This document shows, piece by piece, positions 31,561 to 44,299 of a DNA stretch of 64,000 nucleotides; the stretch's first letter is position 1, and each line of letters starts with the position of its first letter. The notes under the pieces are model-generated. The model was not told the origin of the DNA. It saw only the letters and a list, made by a program, of their open reading frames with translations, and searched no databases. A program made the position numbers and the translations under genes. This DNA is from Amoebophrya sp. A120 (Eukaryota > Sar > Dinophyceae > Syndiniales > Amoebophryaceae): contig CAJINV010000001.1 of NCBI GenBank assembly GCA_905178155.1, positions 9,445,865-9,509,864 on the forward strand, given 5' to 3'.

Positions 31561-34500
31561 ATGTTGCGTGTCTGTGGTTTTTTTCTCGCCACGGCAGCTG
31601 AGATAGGAGCGGCTCGCACTCATGGGAACGGCGTTTCGCATGGGGATGTGGTGCACAAGGACAAGACAAAAAAATTCGGTGCACCCGGCGTAGTCCGATC
31701 GCCGGCATCAACAGGCAGCAGCAAACGCTGGTCCGGCGTAGGCAATCATAGCACAACTACGCCTTCCAGCGGATTGCGCAGGCGCCGCTATTCCGGATCT
31801 GAGACTGGTGAGAGGCGTGTAGGTGTAGATAAGGCCCACACTTGGGAACCCGAGTCAAGTAGGCATGCTCTAACGTCGGACGATGTATTTGCTCCGGGCT
31901 CTGCTGGTGCAGCTTCGTCCTCTCCGCACCACAATTGGCAATACCAGCGCGGAGGATCTGCAGCCGCAGCCTCAGCGCCGGGCTCACCAGTTATGCAGCT
32001 GCTCTTAACTCCGGGGGCGGGCGCGTCTGCGATTACGATTAGGCCACTGCCTGCTTCTTCGTATGGGTTTCCGCCCCTACCGCGGGTTCAGAGCCAACCG
32101 GAGCAAACTTTAACACAGTTGAGAGAGCTAAGCAAGGAGGCAGACGAAGTCGCGGAACTACGAAACTTGCAATTAAAAATTGCAGAAACCCTGTCGCAAG
32201 GCGGCGACAAGAACTCCCAGCATTCGTCACCCGCATTCACCGCCGTCGGCTCTCCCGGCAGCTCCAAGCAAAACTTTTGGTCGCCGAATATCGCAGCTGC
32301 CGAGACCGCCGGCGCAGCATCTACTACAGAGGACCAGCTCCTCGCGATGGGCTCGTTCTCGTTGGGCCCGGCTTTCGGTTCCACGCCCGCATCAACCACG
32401 CCCAGAGCTGCACCAAACGGAGGCGCCAAGCGGATCGCCTCTTCCAACTCTCTGGCATCCTCTGCTGCCTCCGCGCACCAGCATCAGCAGCAGACCACTG
32501 GCAGCTCCTTTCGAAATCGGAGAAACGATTCCTTTGCCTCCATTGCTTCGTCCGCATGGGCGCAAAATCTGCGACAGTATTCGGGAGACCAGCAGTTATC
32601 GGCCCGAGGGGGCGGAGGACCTGCTCCCAAGGTCGTGGAAATGCAGTACGCGGTGCCCAAGTTTTGCAGGGTTACAGGTCGACCGCTGACTCTGCAAGAG
32701 CAGCAGCAGGCGTTGCTTCAACAGCAGGTAAAAAGAGGAGCGCAGTCGTCCCTGGCCCAACGCGGACGCGTCGCCTCTATTTCGTCGATAGCCTCAACCA
32801 CCACGGACGCACCAGCGGGCGCGACAACCTCCGAGCAAAACATGAACTACGGTGGTTCGAGCTCATTCAGCACGCTCCTTCAAGAGGACATGCCGAGCGC
32901 CAGCAGTCGGAGTGAGAATGCGACCAGCGCAAGCAACGTGGGCTTTTACCTGTCAGTATCGGACGAACAACCTGCGTCCGCGTCCGCCTACAACGCCGCG
33001 GCCCCTACTTTCGAGACCACAGGCCCAGGGGGCGCTAATCACGAAGTTGTAGCTCCTCCCTCGCCCCCCTGGCCCGCGTGGGGAAACCCCGATGTGCTAC
33101 GCAGCTACTGGACTCAACAAGATCAAGATGTTTCATCTGTTTCCGCTACTACGGGATCAGACGGGCGAGGGCCTTCTGGCACTGCTCCTGGTGATTATGT
33201 TAACTTTCCGACCTTGCAAAGTGCGAGAGCTGCTGGAAAAAGTAAAAGTAAAACCAGAATGCCGGCGGCGCAGCAGCAGCAAGCCGGCGGCGACCGGCTG
33301 GCCAACTTGCGTTATTACCAGGACGGCGTGTACATTACCGCGCCCGATAATGACAAGTCCCAGCAGGTCGTGCAACAGCCGCTGGAAGACGACGCGGACG
33401 ACGACGAGGAAGGTCAAATGGTTTATTTGGATCGTCCGGGAAAGAATGACACGGATGCCGCGGATCTTGTTCCCTACCGAAGCTTCGCTGTCGTGCAAGG
33501 GCTGCGTCGCGCACATGCGGAAGATCAGGAAGCCGAAGGAGGCAACGATGAATTTTTTGATGTTGTTGACACGCGCGGCGAAGACGCCACGGCGCACAAC
33601 GCTACGAGCAACGAGGTCGTGGCACCACATAAAGCAGACAGCTTGCAATGGCCATGGTCGGTGCGGATTGGCCAGAGTGGCGGTGCGCAACATCAGGGCA
33701 CTCGCTCTTTCTTTTTCCGTTTCAACTTCAAGTCGCATCTACTCGGGGGAGTTACCTACACCTGGTGACGACCATCTGCATTATGTTCTAAATATGCAGT
33801 TACTTCTGCAATTCCAATTGCAAGTGCTGCAAGAACAATCGATCCTATTCCAATTGCAAGTGCTGCAGCAAGAACAATCGATCCTAATATCCATCGTTTG
33901 TGATTTATGTCTCAGGTTCAGCCGAAGATCAGCACGCAGATGCATATGACGCGCCAGCAGGAGGACAGCACCAGAGTGCAGAAACAGAAAACTACGTGGA
34001 TCGAGACCAACTCCAGAAAAATTTAGCTGGCCGGAGTTTCGATTCCGTAGTTTCCGACGCGTCGACGTGGCGGCGGATGGTAACGCCAAGCCAGACGGAT
34101 CCGTCCGAGTTCGCGCCCACTCCCAACGGGGATGCTGGACCACAACATAGAAGTTCCTCACTCAATACAGCAACTACAAGTCTTGGAACCAACCCGCCGC
34201 CAGGCCCAGAGGCTGCGCCACTGGCTGTGGACGGGCGGAACAACAGGTACTGAAATCGCCTGGATCTTTTCTATTTTTGTATTCGTGCCGGTCGACGTTG
34301 ACGTAGTTCTTATTTTTCAGAAGGAACAAGAGGAACGCGAGAGCGGCACTGATAGATAAGTACAAGCAGCCCCCATGCAGTATCTTTCTGGTGACGACGC
34401 ACGCGACCCTGGTTGCTTAATCCACTGTGATATGTGAAGAGTCTACGAGGACTTCTACTTTAGCGAAATAAAAACAAACTCAGGTCGTGGCTTGCTGTGC

Positions 34501-34697
34501 CGACGTTCATGATGCGGCCCGCCATGGCGATTCCGTTACTTGTGCAACAAGGACCAGTGGTCGCCCCCGTTGTGCACGCGGCACCACAGCACCAGCACGC
34601 GGTGATAAGTCCGACGGAAGCTCAAGACAGCGGCACCGCGTTGCACACAGACGTTGCCTCCTCAGGTTTCCTACAGCAGCGGGGTCTCTCCCCGTAG
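31561..34697 (+). CDS. Long disordered protein, unknown function
   Basis: A mostly low-complexity Ser/Ala/Gln/Gly-rich protein with no domain I recognise. Proposed exons: 31561-33718, 33916-34246, 34321-34359 and 34484-34697 (913 residues). The start 'MLRVCGFFLATAAEIGAART' could be a weak signal peptide. A more ordered part is around 'VVEMQYAVPKFCRVTGRPLT' (about residues 357-376), and another is 'RLANLRYYQDGVYITAPDND' followed by an acidic patch. Exons 2-4 keep the same composition in frame, ending 'SSGFLQQRGLSP'. Introns are 197, 74 and 124 bp, all GT-AG; in introns 1 and 3 the next exon starts with GT. Exon 1 also reads on to a stop at 33768 if not spliced, so the joins are tentative. It is the last + strand gene before the strand switch. 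Confidence 0.5.
33811..33885. repeat. Two-copy tandem repeat inside an intron
   Basis: Copy 1 (33811-33846, 36 bp) and copy 2 (33847-33885, 39 bp) are identical except for a 3-base insertion in copy 2. They start ATTCCAATTGCAAGTGCTGC and end in ACAATCGATCCT. The pair lies in the proposed first intron of the disordered-protein gene. Confidence 0.9.
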
Positions 34698-37120
34698 GCA
34701 AAAAGGCATCACTTCCAAAATACTAGAGAAAAAAAGCAGTGGAGGATGTAGTTGAATAAAGTTAAAGACAAATTTTTTGATTCATATATATTTATATGAG
34801 ACTTTTGTCCTGCTTGTCCTTGTGCTTCCATGATTGGCTCATTTCGATGCAGCCTATGCATGGCGGTCACCAGTGTCCATCTCTATCTCAGCTGTGGTGA
34901 GTTCACGCAATATCCATCTATACTTTGCTACTCGTTCCTTTGACTTGGAGTTCCAATGGTAATCATGTTACTCCTTTCTTGTTCTACGGATTGCAGTATC
35001 ATACTCTGGTATTCCGGTCCTGCTTTTTGAATTAGAATTGGAATCCAAGAGAACTGTCCAGTGCTGCTTGAGTACACGATTTATTATTATTAGAGGCAAA
35101 ATCATCATGATAGTTGCGGATAGCTGCAAACAACTTTTGATAATTTTCGCTCAACCAGAGCAGAATTCCAATTCTTTAGGCTCGCTTGACATGATAGTTT
35201 TGGATTCTACGTGCGAACTTCTTTCCAAGAAATATAGCGAGCAAGAGCTTTAATTTTTTGTGCCCACAGTTACTTACCAATTTGCTACGTCGAAGCTGCA
35301 ACTACTAACAAAAATATTACATGCGTTCAATACAGATATGGGCACTATTAGAGTGTTGATCTGGATCTCTGTCATTCATCAGAGATGCTGTGTGCAGTTG
35401 GTTCCCCATGTTCATGTCGATGATGGTAACATTGACAAAGATGCTTGCGGGAAAACACCACCAGGACAATACCAAAATTTATTACCTACGGCCTCGCAGA
35501 TTTCTGGGCGCGGCCTGGGGCACCAACGCGTTGGACCGCGACACCGAGCAATACACCCGAGCGCGCCTAGAGATGATTGATGGTCATCAATTATTTTTTT
35601 ATAAAGTTTGGTATGTTGTTGAGCAAGAGTCCGGCTCCGGCTCGACTCGAAGGGATAAACTTCAACTTCTCTGAGGAGTTTATTCGGGAAATTGCTTGGC
35701 CAGAACCACAAGAATCGCATAAAAGGCTGTCGTGGTGCATGCTAGTGCGACAACCTTGAACAAGAAACGCGAACCAAAGAAGTAGTGTCCGTCGTTCACT
35801 TTATCCTTGCTTGCTTTTTCACCGAAAAATTCGAAATTTATTTATTTATCAGAACTTTGCTCGTAAACGTAAACCGAAACACGACAGAGGTACAACAGCT
35901 GCTATTTGTCTTTACTGCAAAACTGTCACATCATCATCGACGGGGTGGGCCTATCGCTATCTGTACGTCATTAGTGGACACAGGTACTGCTACTAGCGTA
36001 GCAGGAGGGACCACTCCGGCGAAGTGATCTTATTTATTATTTTCGTGACGTTCAGGTTCACAAAGACGGAACCAACGTGTCTGTGACTTCTGGGTCTAAC
36101 TAGCTTTTCTATATGACGCTTGATAATTCTTGCCATGCATCCAGAAATCGATTTTGATTTGAGTCTGCACCTATATGAATGCAGAAATTGGTCTGGATAA
36201 TTCTCATTGATATGGAAATTACAATTGGAATGCAAATTCTATGTAGAGAATACATGGTCATAAATTCTGAAAATTTTTTGAAAATTTTCAAATTATATCG
36301 ATATCTATATTCAATCTTCATGCAATTATATATATGAATGGATTCAGATTTCAATAATTGGATGGATTCTATTGTAGGTCTTCAATAATTGCCAAAATTC
36401 AAAAAAAAATATGATGAGATTCAGATTCTCTTCGAATCTTCAAAAAAAATAATTGAAAAATATTGTTAACCAGATTCTCGGATCGAATGGAATTATGATA
36501 AGAAAATTCTGGCAATAATCCAGATTCTCAGATCGATCAAAATGATGATGAGAGATTTCGGGGATTCATTAAGAATTATCTTTTTATTCAATTCTGATTG
36601 TAATTTTGACGGTTGGAATCTTCGAATCTTGTTTATTTCTTTGTTGATTTTGGATACATGGAATCCGATCGACTATCAACCGATGAATGAAGAAAAAATG
36701 ATATTCAAGATGAATATTGATGGCATTTGGCATGGATTTCGATTTTCAGATAAGATTCAACGATTTTATTTCCATCGATATGAATTTCGTGAATCGAATG
36801 GTGATGGGTATATATTTTCTGGGTCAAATAAATTGATGCAACTCCGTTGTTGTAATTTTTTTGATCTCGGTGTAGTCTGTGTTCTGTCGGTAGTATTAGT
36901 CCATGATTTGTATCTTTGGAACCACTCGCATTAATTTCAACAAAACCCCTCAATGCAAAGCTGGAATTGACGACGCGGATGCCGGGCCTGAGGACAATGG
37001 TAATGGATGATTTGTCCTTTTTCTTTATTCATCCGTCGGACACACAGTTCATCTTCATCCTATCGCCCGGAGGCGCATAATTACCTAGCGCTAACAGCGA
37101 AGAATCCCTCAGCCTCCAGT
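34698..37120. other. Strand-switch region between converging gene blocks
   Basis: 2.4 kb without a supported gene. All genes to the left are on the + strand and all to the right on the - strand, so transcription converges here. The part from about 36,100 to 36,900 is clearly AT-rich and full of GATTC/GAATC words; for example the word CAGATTCTC occurs twice, followed by GGATCGA and AGATCGA (near 36,470 and 36,520). The 130-codon + strand ORF at 36542-36934 is rich in Ile, Asn and Phe, fits this base composition, and I do not regard it as a gene. Confidence 0.7.
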
Positions 37121-40100
37121 TCAATGGATAATAAAGACGCGTAGAAGATATTCAGCCACTTCAATTTTGCATGTCAAGTCGAAGTCGGCGATATTCTCAT
37201 ACCCTTGGTGCCGCAAGCGATCGTCGCATCTGTCAGCATCTCGCTGCGGGATCTTGCTGTAGATCTTTTGTAGATCTTTCAGGTTGAGCTTCTTCAGCTT
37301 GTGTTTTGCTGTTTTATCATTATTACTCCACTCGGTAGACTCGCGCATCGCTGCCGTCATGAATTTTGCTAACTGCTGCTTGTCGCATAGATCACTTCGG
37401 TGCTGCGGATATTCACGACGGGGGTCGGCATTCTTACCCTTACTTCCGCTCACTTCCGACTGGTTTGACATTGGTACTTTGCTATGCTTGTCTCCAATAT
37501 CGACGACCAGTCCGGTGCCGTTTGCTTTTTGATCAGTCTTTTTTGTTTTGCCCGCTGCAGGAGGCAGGAAAACAGATTTCGATAGCGATAGCTCGTCGAC
37601 GCCTGCTTCCGCAGCTAAGGCCGCGCTTCGCTTGTTTGACGGCCCCCCGGTTGGTGCCGTCTTTGCGATTTGAGCGACCCGAAAGGGCGCGAACGCTTTT
37701 TGCATGTGATCCCCGATCAAGAAGGCATTCGTGAGTAGGTTCGCGATATCCCAGACGTTGCGCAGCAGCTTGGCGAGCGCTGGCGACATGTACCCTGCAG
37801 GTGGCACGTGGGCACCGTCGTAGTTTTTTGCTGCTTCAGCCATGCATTTCTTGACGCCTGACGCGTTGGCGCCGAGCACCCGCTCGGCGAAGAGGCCGCG
37901 CAGCCGGTTCTTTGCGTAGACTGGCGCTTCTCCGGTGACGACCTGATCGTAAATGGTGCAAATGTCGCTATCCCGCTTGGGCTTCAATTGCCGCAATGCT
38001 TTCTGGCCGTAGTCAAGGACCGCCGCGGGACCGGTTTGCAAATTGAGCAAGGTGAGCTTTTCCAACAGAGTCGCGACACTTGTCCGTGCGGACAGCGAAC
38101 ACGACGTCTCGTTCAACTCTGGGAGGTCTACGCGGCCATCGAGCAAGTAGAGGACCATCTTCAGAGGTGAACAGGTCTGCATTCCGATTCCGTACTCGTT
38201 GTTCGCCTGGAAATTTGGTTTGGAAAAATGGTTGCAAAGTAAAAAAATAAAAGAAAATCGCGTCGCGACTCATTTCCTTTTCGTTGCTGTGCATGTGCTT
38301 AAGTTTATGCGCCAAATGATACGATAACGATCAGGCTCACACGGTAGACACACGCAGTATTCGTACTCTGTGCCAAAAGGAACATCAGACGTACGTTGCA
38401 GAATACATCGCCACTTGATAATCACATTGAAAGTCAATGAGCAAGTACCTGCAGCAGCGCCCCGAAGATGGCGGATATGGCGTCTTCCCGCGAGTACCTG
38501 ACGCTGACGTAGTCGAACACGAGCTGAAGAGCGATTTTCCCATTACGTTGTGGTGAGCCTGCGCCGCAGTTCCCTTTAGCCTTTTTGTCGATGTTCCACA
38601 CACGATCGAGCTGTTTCCGAATCCCGCTGGTAATTTGCGCAGCGGTCAGTTTCTGAAACTGGGTGTCAGACTGTCGCAACCCGGGAATGCGTGCCGTCAT
38701 TTGCGCCGTTGAGGACAGCTCCTCCAGCAAAACAGCGTGGGCATCTTGCTCTCTGGCTCTTTCGTCTAGTACACCAAGCAGGCCCGAAGGAGCAGATGAC
38801 GATTTTGAGGAAATAATACCTTTGCTACCTGGCTTGGCATTTGCAGCTGTTCGACTACTAGTAGATGAGGATGTAGGTTGTACGGCAGTGGTGCTTTTGC
38901 TTTTATTACCAACCTCGACTTTGCGATTTTTGGTTGGTGGACCCTCGTAACTGACATCATGAAGCTGCGCTGGAGCAAGCTCCTTTCCGGTATTCGTCTT
39001 CATTTTGATGTTTTTCATCGCAGTCGTAATACCAACTGCACTACTCTTGCTCGTTGCCTTCGCTCCGCCTGGCGGCAGTAGCAGAGGGACAACTTCAATA
39101 TCTTCCTTATCCTTGTCGCTTCGGAGTAGGAAGGCCTGCGCTTCCTGCACCAGCAGGCCGACGCGGTCCTTAACTTGCGTGGTGGCCACGCTCTCGTCGT
39201 TGGTTGCCAGAGTTTTCAGGGAGTCGTCTCCAAACCGACGGGCCACGTTCACGCCCATTTTCAGGCAGCGGATCAAATGTGCCGGCGAGTGCTGCAGCAG
39301 CTCGCCCAGCGAAAAATCGTCCTGGACACCTTCCTCGTTGATGTCCAACCGGTAAAGGTCCACGATCTTCTCCAGGTTGTCCAGCACACTGCACGTCACC
39401 GCCGGCGGAGCAAGGTCGCAAATTTCGCAGAAGAAGTCGGAGACCGGGTCGGCGAAGAGCCAGCTGATCTGGGTCTGTTTAGGAGGCGTCAAATCGAGCA
39501 AGCCGCCGTCCAGGGTGACTTTGTACTTTGGCATGTCTATGCCGTGCTCGCTCTTGAGGAATTCCAGGGCTCGGAGCAGACCCTTCTGAAATCTCTCGCG
39601 CTCCCTTTCCTTGACGTGCGGCACCGGGATGGAGAAGAGGAGAGGGCAGAGAAATACCTGCCGCACAGCGGCGCAAGGCAACCGACGCGATTTCGCTTGC
39701 TGCGCGAGGTGGGGTAGGGGGGCCAAGAGGCAGTTGTTTGGTGTATCCTCTGCCCGGAGGTCAGCGCCAAGTTCGAGGAAGCGTGGCAACGCTGCGTCGT
39801 TTCCGGCCGCAAGGCACTGCGCCCATGCGGGGATGCCATCGTCAATACCAGGAAAATTTTCCTTGAGTGCGACTTGCAGTTCCGTCAGCTGATTTTCGAC
39901 GACAAATCGCCACAGGCTGCAAACTTTTCCCGCATCGTTGCACATCACGGCCATGTATGCCCGGACATTCACGCAGGTCCTCCACTTCACAGAGTCAAAA
40001 CCTATTTGCCAAGAAGGAATCCCCTTGTCTTTCACCACCTTTTGCAAAGCTGCGACGACTTCTTTCGTGTGCTGGGTTCTTTGGGTTTTGGTCGGTTTGG

Positions 40101-40593
40101 TTTTACTAGAGTATGCGGAGCGTGCGCGGTCGAGGCTGTCGTAGAGGGTCTGAAGTTCGTCCGCGGCACCGTGCCACAGATCAAACAGATATTCACCTTC
40201 ATCATCGTCCTGGTTGAGTACGACGGTGTGGACATCTTGGGGCGTTCGGTGCAGCGTCTCCATCAACCTCGCCTGTTCGCTCGGCAGATCTTCCTCCGAT
40301 TCAGAAGCGACATCGGAGGACAAGTCGTAGATTCCCTCGTCGGCGGCTAGTTGCTCGAGCTGGGAATTAATCTCTTCGAGCTCCTTGGTGCCGTTGTTTA
40401 TCTTGTCCGACATCTTCGCGAGTTCCTCCCGTGGTAGAATCGCCGTTCCTTTCGCGTGCGCGTTCAGTGCCTCCCGCACGGAGGCGAATTCCGTTTGCAA
40501 TTCCTGCGAGCGCTGCTGCAATGCAATAAGCGCCTGTGTCCTCTCTCGCATCTGGGCCAGCCTGTCCCTCTCGCGGTCCACATGAGTTTCCAT
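37121..40593 (-). CDS. Coiled-coil protein of unknown family, paralogue 1
   Basis: Proposed exons on the - strand: 40593-38449, then 38206-37121 (1076 residues). The N-terminal ~120 residues are a likely coiled coil. Next is an ankyrin-like piece 'GIPAWAQCLAAGND' with 'LELGADLR'. A Lys/Ser-rich linker precedes the C-terminal half, with 'LRQLKPKRDSDI', 'YAKNRLRGLFAERVLG', 'LLRNVWDIANLLTNAFLIGD' and the ending 'AKHKLKKLNLKDLQKIYS', 'IPQRDADRCDDRLRHQGYEN'. The 242-bp intron has donor GTACTT and acceptor CAG, phase 0, between 'GALLQ' and 'ANNEYG'. The same intron position is kept in the paralogue at 44300-47889. I do not know the family. The matching blocks suggest a lineage-specific duplicated gene. 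Confidence 0.7.
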
Positions 40594-41623
40594 GTTTTAT
40601 TCGTGGATTTTTTCAATTTCTATATTCTGCGATATCGAAAAGAAAATACGGACTTTCATCTTCTATTCATCTCCGACGATGCACATGATTCGCATCTCGA
40701 ACACAAGATTCGAACGCGAATCATCTATTTGTATTCTCGAATCACTTCACTCACCACGCGTCCTGTCCCCATGTGCGCACTGAGTACCATTAGACGACTG
40801 TTAGCAGGAGAAAGACGAAATATGAGTAGCAATCGACACAAAAAAATCATCAGCGACTGTGCGCGAAAAAGGCGCAAATTGTAATGGCTGCTAGGATGTC
40901 GATCACACTCACTCGGCTGCTCCACGGGTCAGGCACTCTGTTACGACAGACTGCGTCAGATTCAAGAAGTTGCGTGCTAGAACAACCAACATATTAAAGC
41001 TGCAGCCTAGTTGCTTCATAAAGGAAGAAACAAATGGTCTCATTTTTATGGATCGATGTGCCTAAATTTTTATTTTCATGGGAATTCAGATGATTGGTCG
41101 CATTTGATACAAAAAAGCATTTATGTCTAGTATGCTTCAACATGTTCGTGAGTTATGTGGGGCTGCTGCTTGACTTCAAGCGCGCAATGCGATTTGAGAT
41201 TTGAGAGGTTCTTTCACATGGAAGAAAAGCTACATGCTGCATGGAATCATACAAGAAACGAAACTGCTCGAAACGGGGTGAATACAAACATTTTTATATC
41301 GGATTTATTGTGGAGGTTGTGCTGCACCTGCAACAGTGTAACGCGGTGTTCTTTCTGGATGTGGCAAAAAAAAGTAAAGGGGCAACGCGTCCGCGTCCGG
41401 AACGGGGACGCGATGGTATAATTGAAAACCAAAAAAAGACAGCAGGAAGCGAAAAATGGTAAAAAAAAAGCGCGGAATATTATTCCGTATACACTTACTT
41501 GCTCTTGCTTTCGTCCGTCGATTACTCAGCCAAATCTATCCATTTGCGATACTCGGTCAGAGTACTAGAAGTTGTAACTCTAACTGCCTGTCACGCTGCA
41601 CCACAGGACAAGCACAAAAATCC
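40594..41623. other. Intergenic, 1030 bp
   Basis: No supported gene. Short frames on both strands lack motifs. It must contain the 5' region of paralogue 1 and the 3' end of the membrane-protein gene, both on the - strand. Confidence 0.5.
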
Positions 41624-43381
41624 TCATGGACGACGAGCAGCTGTTGGAAACATACTGCGCTTCGTTTTCCTCGTCAGTTCCAGGTTCATAACCAGGAATT
41701 TCTCTGCCGACGGCAAAAACGACAACTGCATCCGCTGCCACTTGGTTTTCATTTTAGCAGGAGTTGGTGTGCCACTTCTTGCCAATTCGTCTTGCCGAGT
41801 TCTCAGTCTCAGCAGCAGCTCTTCGAACAGGACTTCCTGCATTTTCAGGGCTCGTTTCGTCGACCCGTACACGGCGTGGAAGTTGAAGACCGCGAAACCA
41901 ACGAGCGAAGCAAGTCCGAACAGCGCGAAGGGCAGGGAGTAGTGCGCGTTTTGGGCGCCTTGTACCAGGTGCGTGGCGAGGGAAAAGGCGTACTTCGGGA
42001 ACTCGTAGACGCGCGTGTAGGTGAACGCCGTCGTGTTCACGATGGAAAAGAACCACAGTGGCTTCAGGTCGCGCCGAAAATCCAGCGTGTACAGGTAGCC
42101 GAGCAGAAACAACGCGATGGCCGCCGCAAACTCGAGTGCGATGCACATCTTCTGCAGGTCCTCTCGGTACAACAGGTCTGACTCCACGCAGGCCAGCCCG
42201 AACAGCCCCGCTCCGAAGTGGTGTCCCGCGAGCGCCAGGCGGCCCCGGGTCAGCGGTGGGAAAAAGTTCTTGGGCGAGCTTCCATTCTTCATTTGCGCAG
42301 GTTCAGTTTTGTTTTTGACTTTGTGCTGGGTGACTAAGGAAGTCCTGCTCGCAGCGGAGGAGGGGTCTTGTTCTCGGTGATAACTACTCCTCGAGGGCGT
42401 CCTCGTGCCGCCGGTGGAGCTTGCTGTGCGGTCCATACCGTTTGGGTTAGAAATTTGAATTTCCGCTAAATTCGCTTCGCTCATTTCATCCCCTGGCTGC
42501 ATTTGCTGTGCCTGATCAGGTACTTGTTCCGCCACAGCGACATGATCCGCCATGACCTTGCGGCGTGAATTGTGCGGAAACAACTGCGCGAAACAGGCAA
42601 CGTAGTCTTGCAAGTTGAAGGCGGCTTCCCAGAGGATGCCATGCTTGATCCACTGCGCACAGTGGAAATTTTGACCCGCAGAAAGAACTCCTGCGTCAGC
42701 ACGGTGAAGATCCGGACAGAGGTAGTGTCCGTAAATGTGCAACAGTCCCGCGATCAGGTGGTGCGGCGCGAGGGTAAAACACATCACGATTTCCGCCTGG
42801 TGCGACTCGCACACGAAACCGGGCCGAGACCGCAGAATGTTCCACAAATTTGGGCGGCGTGTCTTGAAGAAACACAGCCAGAAACTGTTGGCCAAAATTG
42901 CGTAGATGGTGTAGACTGCCGTCAACACGAGAAGCTCCTCAAACGTCGTCAGTGTGTTCAAGAAGGAAAAGATGCTCGTTGCCACAAAAGTCACCGGATT
43001 GGAAGATGAAAAAGAAAACGCATTTTCATTCCCGTTCGCGTCCCTCTCCCAGAAGGACAGTATTCCTCCACCGTCGCTCATTTTGTCACCATTCGCTGCC
43101 TGTTTCTTCCACGCGACGAATCCCACTAGCAGCGTTGTTGCGCAAAACAGAACGCTCCGATAGGTGTCGGACATGATGAAGTAGCGAGAGGTTCTTTTTG
43201 CGGGGAAAGATTGCCGCGCGCCATGAACAAGGCCTTCACATGTTGGCGCATTTTGCTGACGTTGCTGATGACCGGGACAAGCATCAGCCTCTGTGGCAGA
43301 GAAAGTCTTTTTCTCGGTATTCGTCATCGCGCAGGCGCCGGGAATGCCTTCCTTCGGAATGTGCTTGACGACGGCCGTCAT
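41624..43381 (-). CDS. Multi-pass membrane protein
   Basis: 585 codons with about seven or eight hydrophobic stretches, so an integral membrane protein. Examples are 'YRSVLFCATTLLVGFVAW', 'TAVYTIYAILANSFWLCFF', 'APHHLIAGLLHIYGHY', 'CIALEFAAAIALFLLGYLYTL', 'FFSIVNTTAFTYTRVYEF' and 'LPFALFGLASLVGFAVF'. A hydrophilic Ser/Arg-rich loop lies in the middle (about residues 290-365). His pairs and the aromatic pattern of the last helices recall TLC-type (TRAM/LAG1/CLN8) proteins, but I cannot confirm this. The Met at 43172-43174 (MSDTYRS) lies just before the first helix and may be the real start; the ORF begins at 43381. It sits between two paralogous genes on the same strand. Confidence 0.65.
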   Translation of the reverse strand: MTAVVKHIPKEGIPGACAMTNTEKKTFSATEADACPGHQQRQQNAPTCEGLVHGARQSFPAKRTSRYFIMSDTYRSVLFCATTLLVGFVAWKKQAANGDKMSDGGGILSFWERDANGNENAFSFSSSNPVTFVATSIFSFLNTLTTFEELLVLTAVYTIYAILANSFWLCFFKTRRPNLWNILRSRPGFVCESHQAEIVMCFTLAPHHLIAGLLHIYGHYLCPDLHRADAGVLSAGQNFHCAQWIKHGILWEAAFNLQDYVACFAQLFPHNSRRKVMADHVAVAEQVPDQAQQMQPGDEMSEANLAEIQISNPNGMDRTASSTGGTRTPSRSSYHREQDPSSAASRTSLVTQHKVKNKTEPAQMKNGSSPKNFFPPLTRGRLALAGHHFGAGLFGLACVESDLLYREDLQKMCIALEFAAAIALFLLGYLYTLDFRRDLKPLWFFSIVNTTAFTYTRVYEFPKYAFSLATHLVQGAQNAHYSLPFALFGLASLVGFAVFNFHAVYGSTKRALKMQEVLFEELLLRLRTRQDELARSGTPTPAKMKTKWQRMQLSFLPSAEKFLVMNLELTRKTKRSMFPTAARRP

Positions 43382-44299
43382 GATCGATGTGACATGGGCG
43401 GGTATGTGAAGTGCTCTACTTGTGTGGGTAGCTGCTCGGGGAAACTAGCCTTCGCCTTCACTAAATTCCTACTTTTTCGCTAGACTAGAGGTTAAGTTAT
43501 GGGGAAGATGATCATCGTTCATCTTTATGGTCTTGAAGATCATCATCTTGAGCGCCAGTTGTGAAACTTGTGCAAAAAAAGGAACCGCCTGCACCTCTAC
43601 GAGAGCGGCAACGGTTTGCGACGCAAGTTTTTCTACTAAAAAAAACTGTTTACTGAGTCTAATTCTGATTTTTTGCGGATTAAGTGAAAAAGAGGTATTT
43701 GGCATTTCCCCAACATGCAGCCAAAAAGTTGTCGGAATACAGCAGCTACATTCCCAAAACAAACGCTTGCCCATCCATTTTCATGGCTGATCTTTGACGT
43801 AGACTCGCAGCCGTCTTGTTTTCGTTGATATTTCAATTTTTTTGCTTGTCAACATGGGTACCGGCATTCATTGCGCGACCGGTAAAAGTATTCATCTTTG
43901 GCGATTCAGAGAATTCTCGTCCTCGGCTCCATTTATTTTGCTCTTCTCTGACGTGCCGGGTCTTCCTAGCTGTGTTAATTTCGGTGACAATTACGTATGA
44001 AAACTAATAGTCTGGCCTACCTGCGCCCGTCGTGTTTACTACCTGGACCCAGAGCAGAGAACGGAGTTTCTGTGGGTAGAAAACACTGGAATGGTAAGTC
44101 TAGGAAAATCTCGGTCCTAAGTCTAAGACTAGATAAAGATAGAATACAATCGCAAATAAACATGAACCGAATGTACAGAGTTTCAACCGTACTGAGATTG
44201 ACTCAGCGATACTTAATGAAGATAACGAGGGGTACATATTCAGGCAAATAGCTTAGAAGGTCAAGTATTATTTTCCGATTCAATTTCTTTTTCTAAATT
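43382..44299. other. Intergenic, 918 bp
   Basis: No supported gene, repeat or hairpin seen. It separates the membrane-protein gene from the 3' end of paralogue 2. Confidence 0.5.

Noticed and set aside
33719-33768. Reading straight through to the stop at 33768 as the end of the disordered protein
   Set aside because: A GT-AG join at 33718/33916 continues the same amino-acid composition in frame for three more exons. The unspliced reading remains possible.
36542-36934. 130-codon + strand ORF in the AT-rich strand-switch region
   Set aside because: Composition follows the local GATTC-rich DNA; no motif, no flanking exon evidence, and it lies where transcription from both sides should end.
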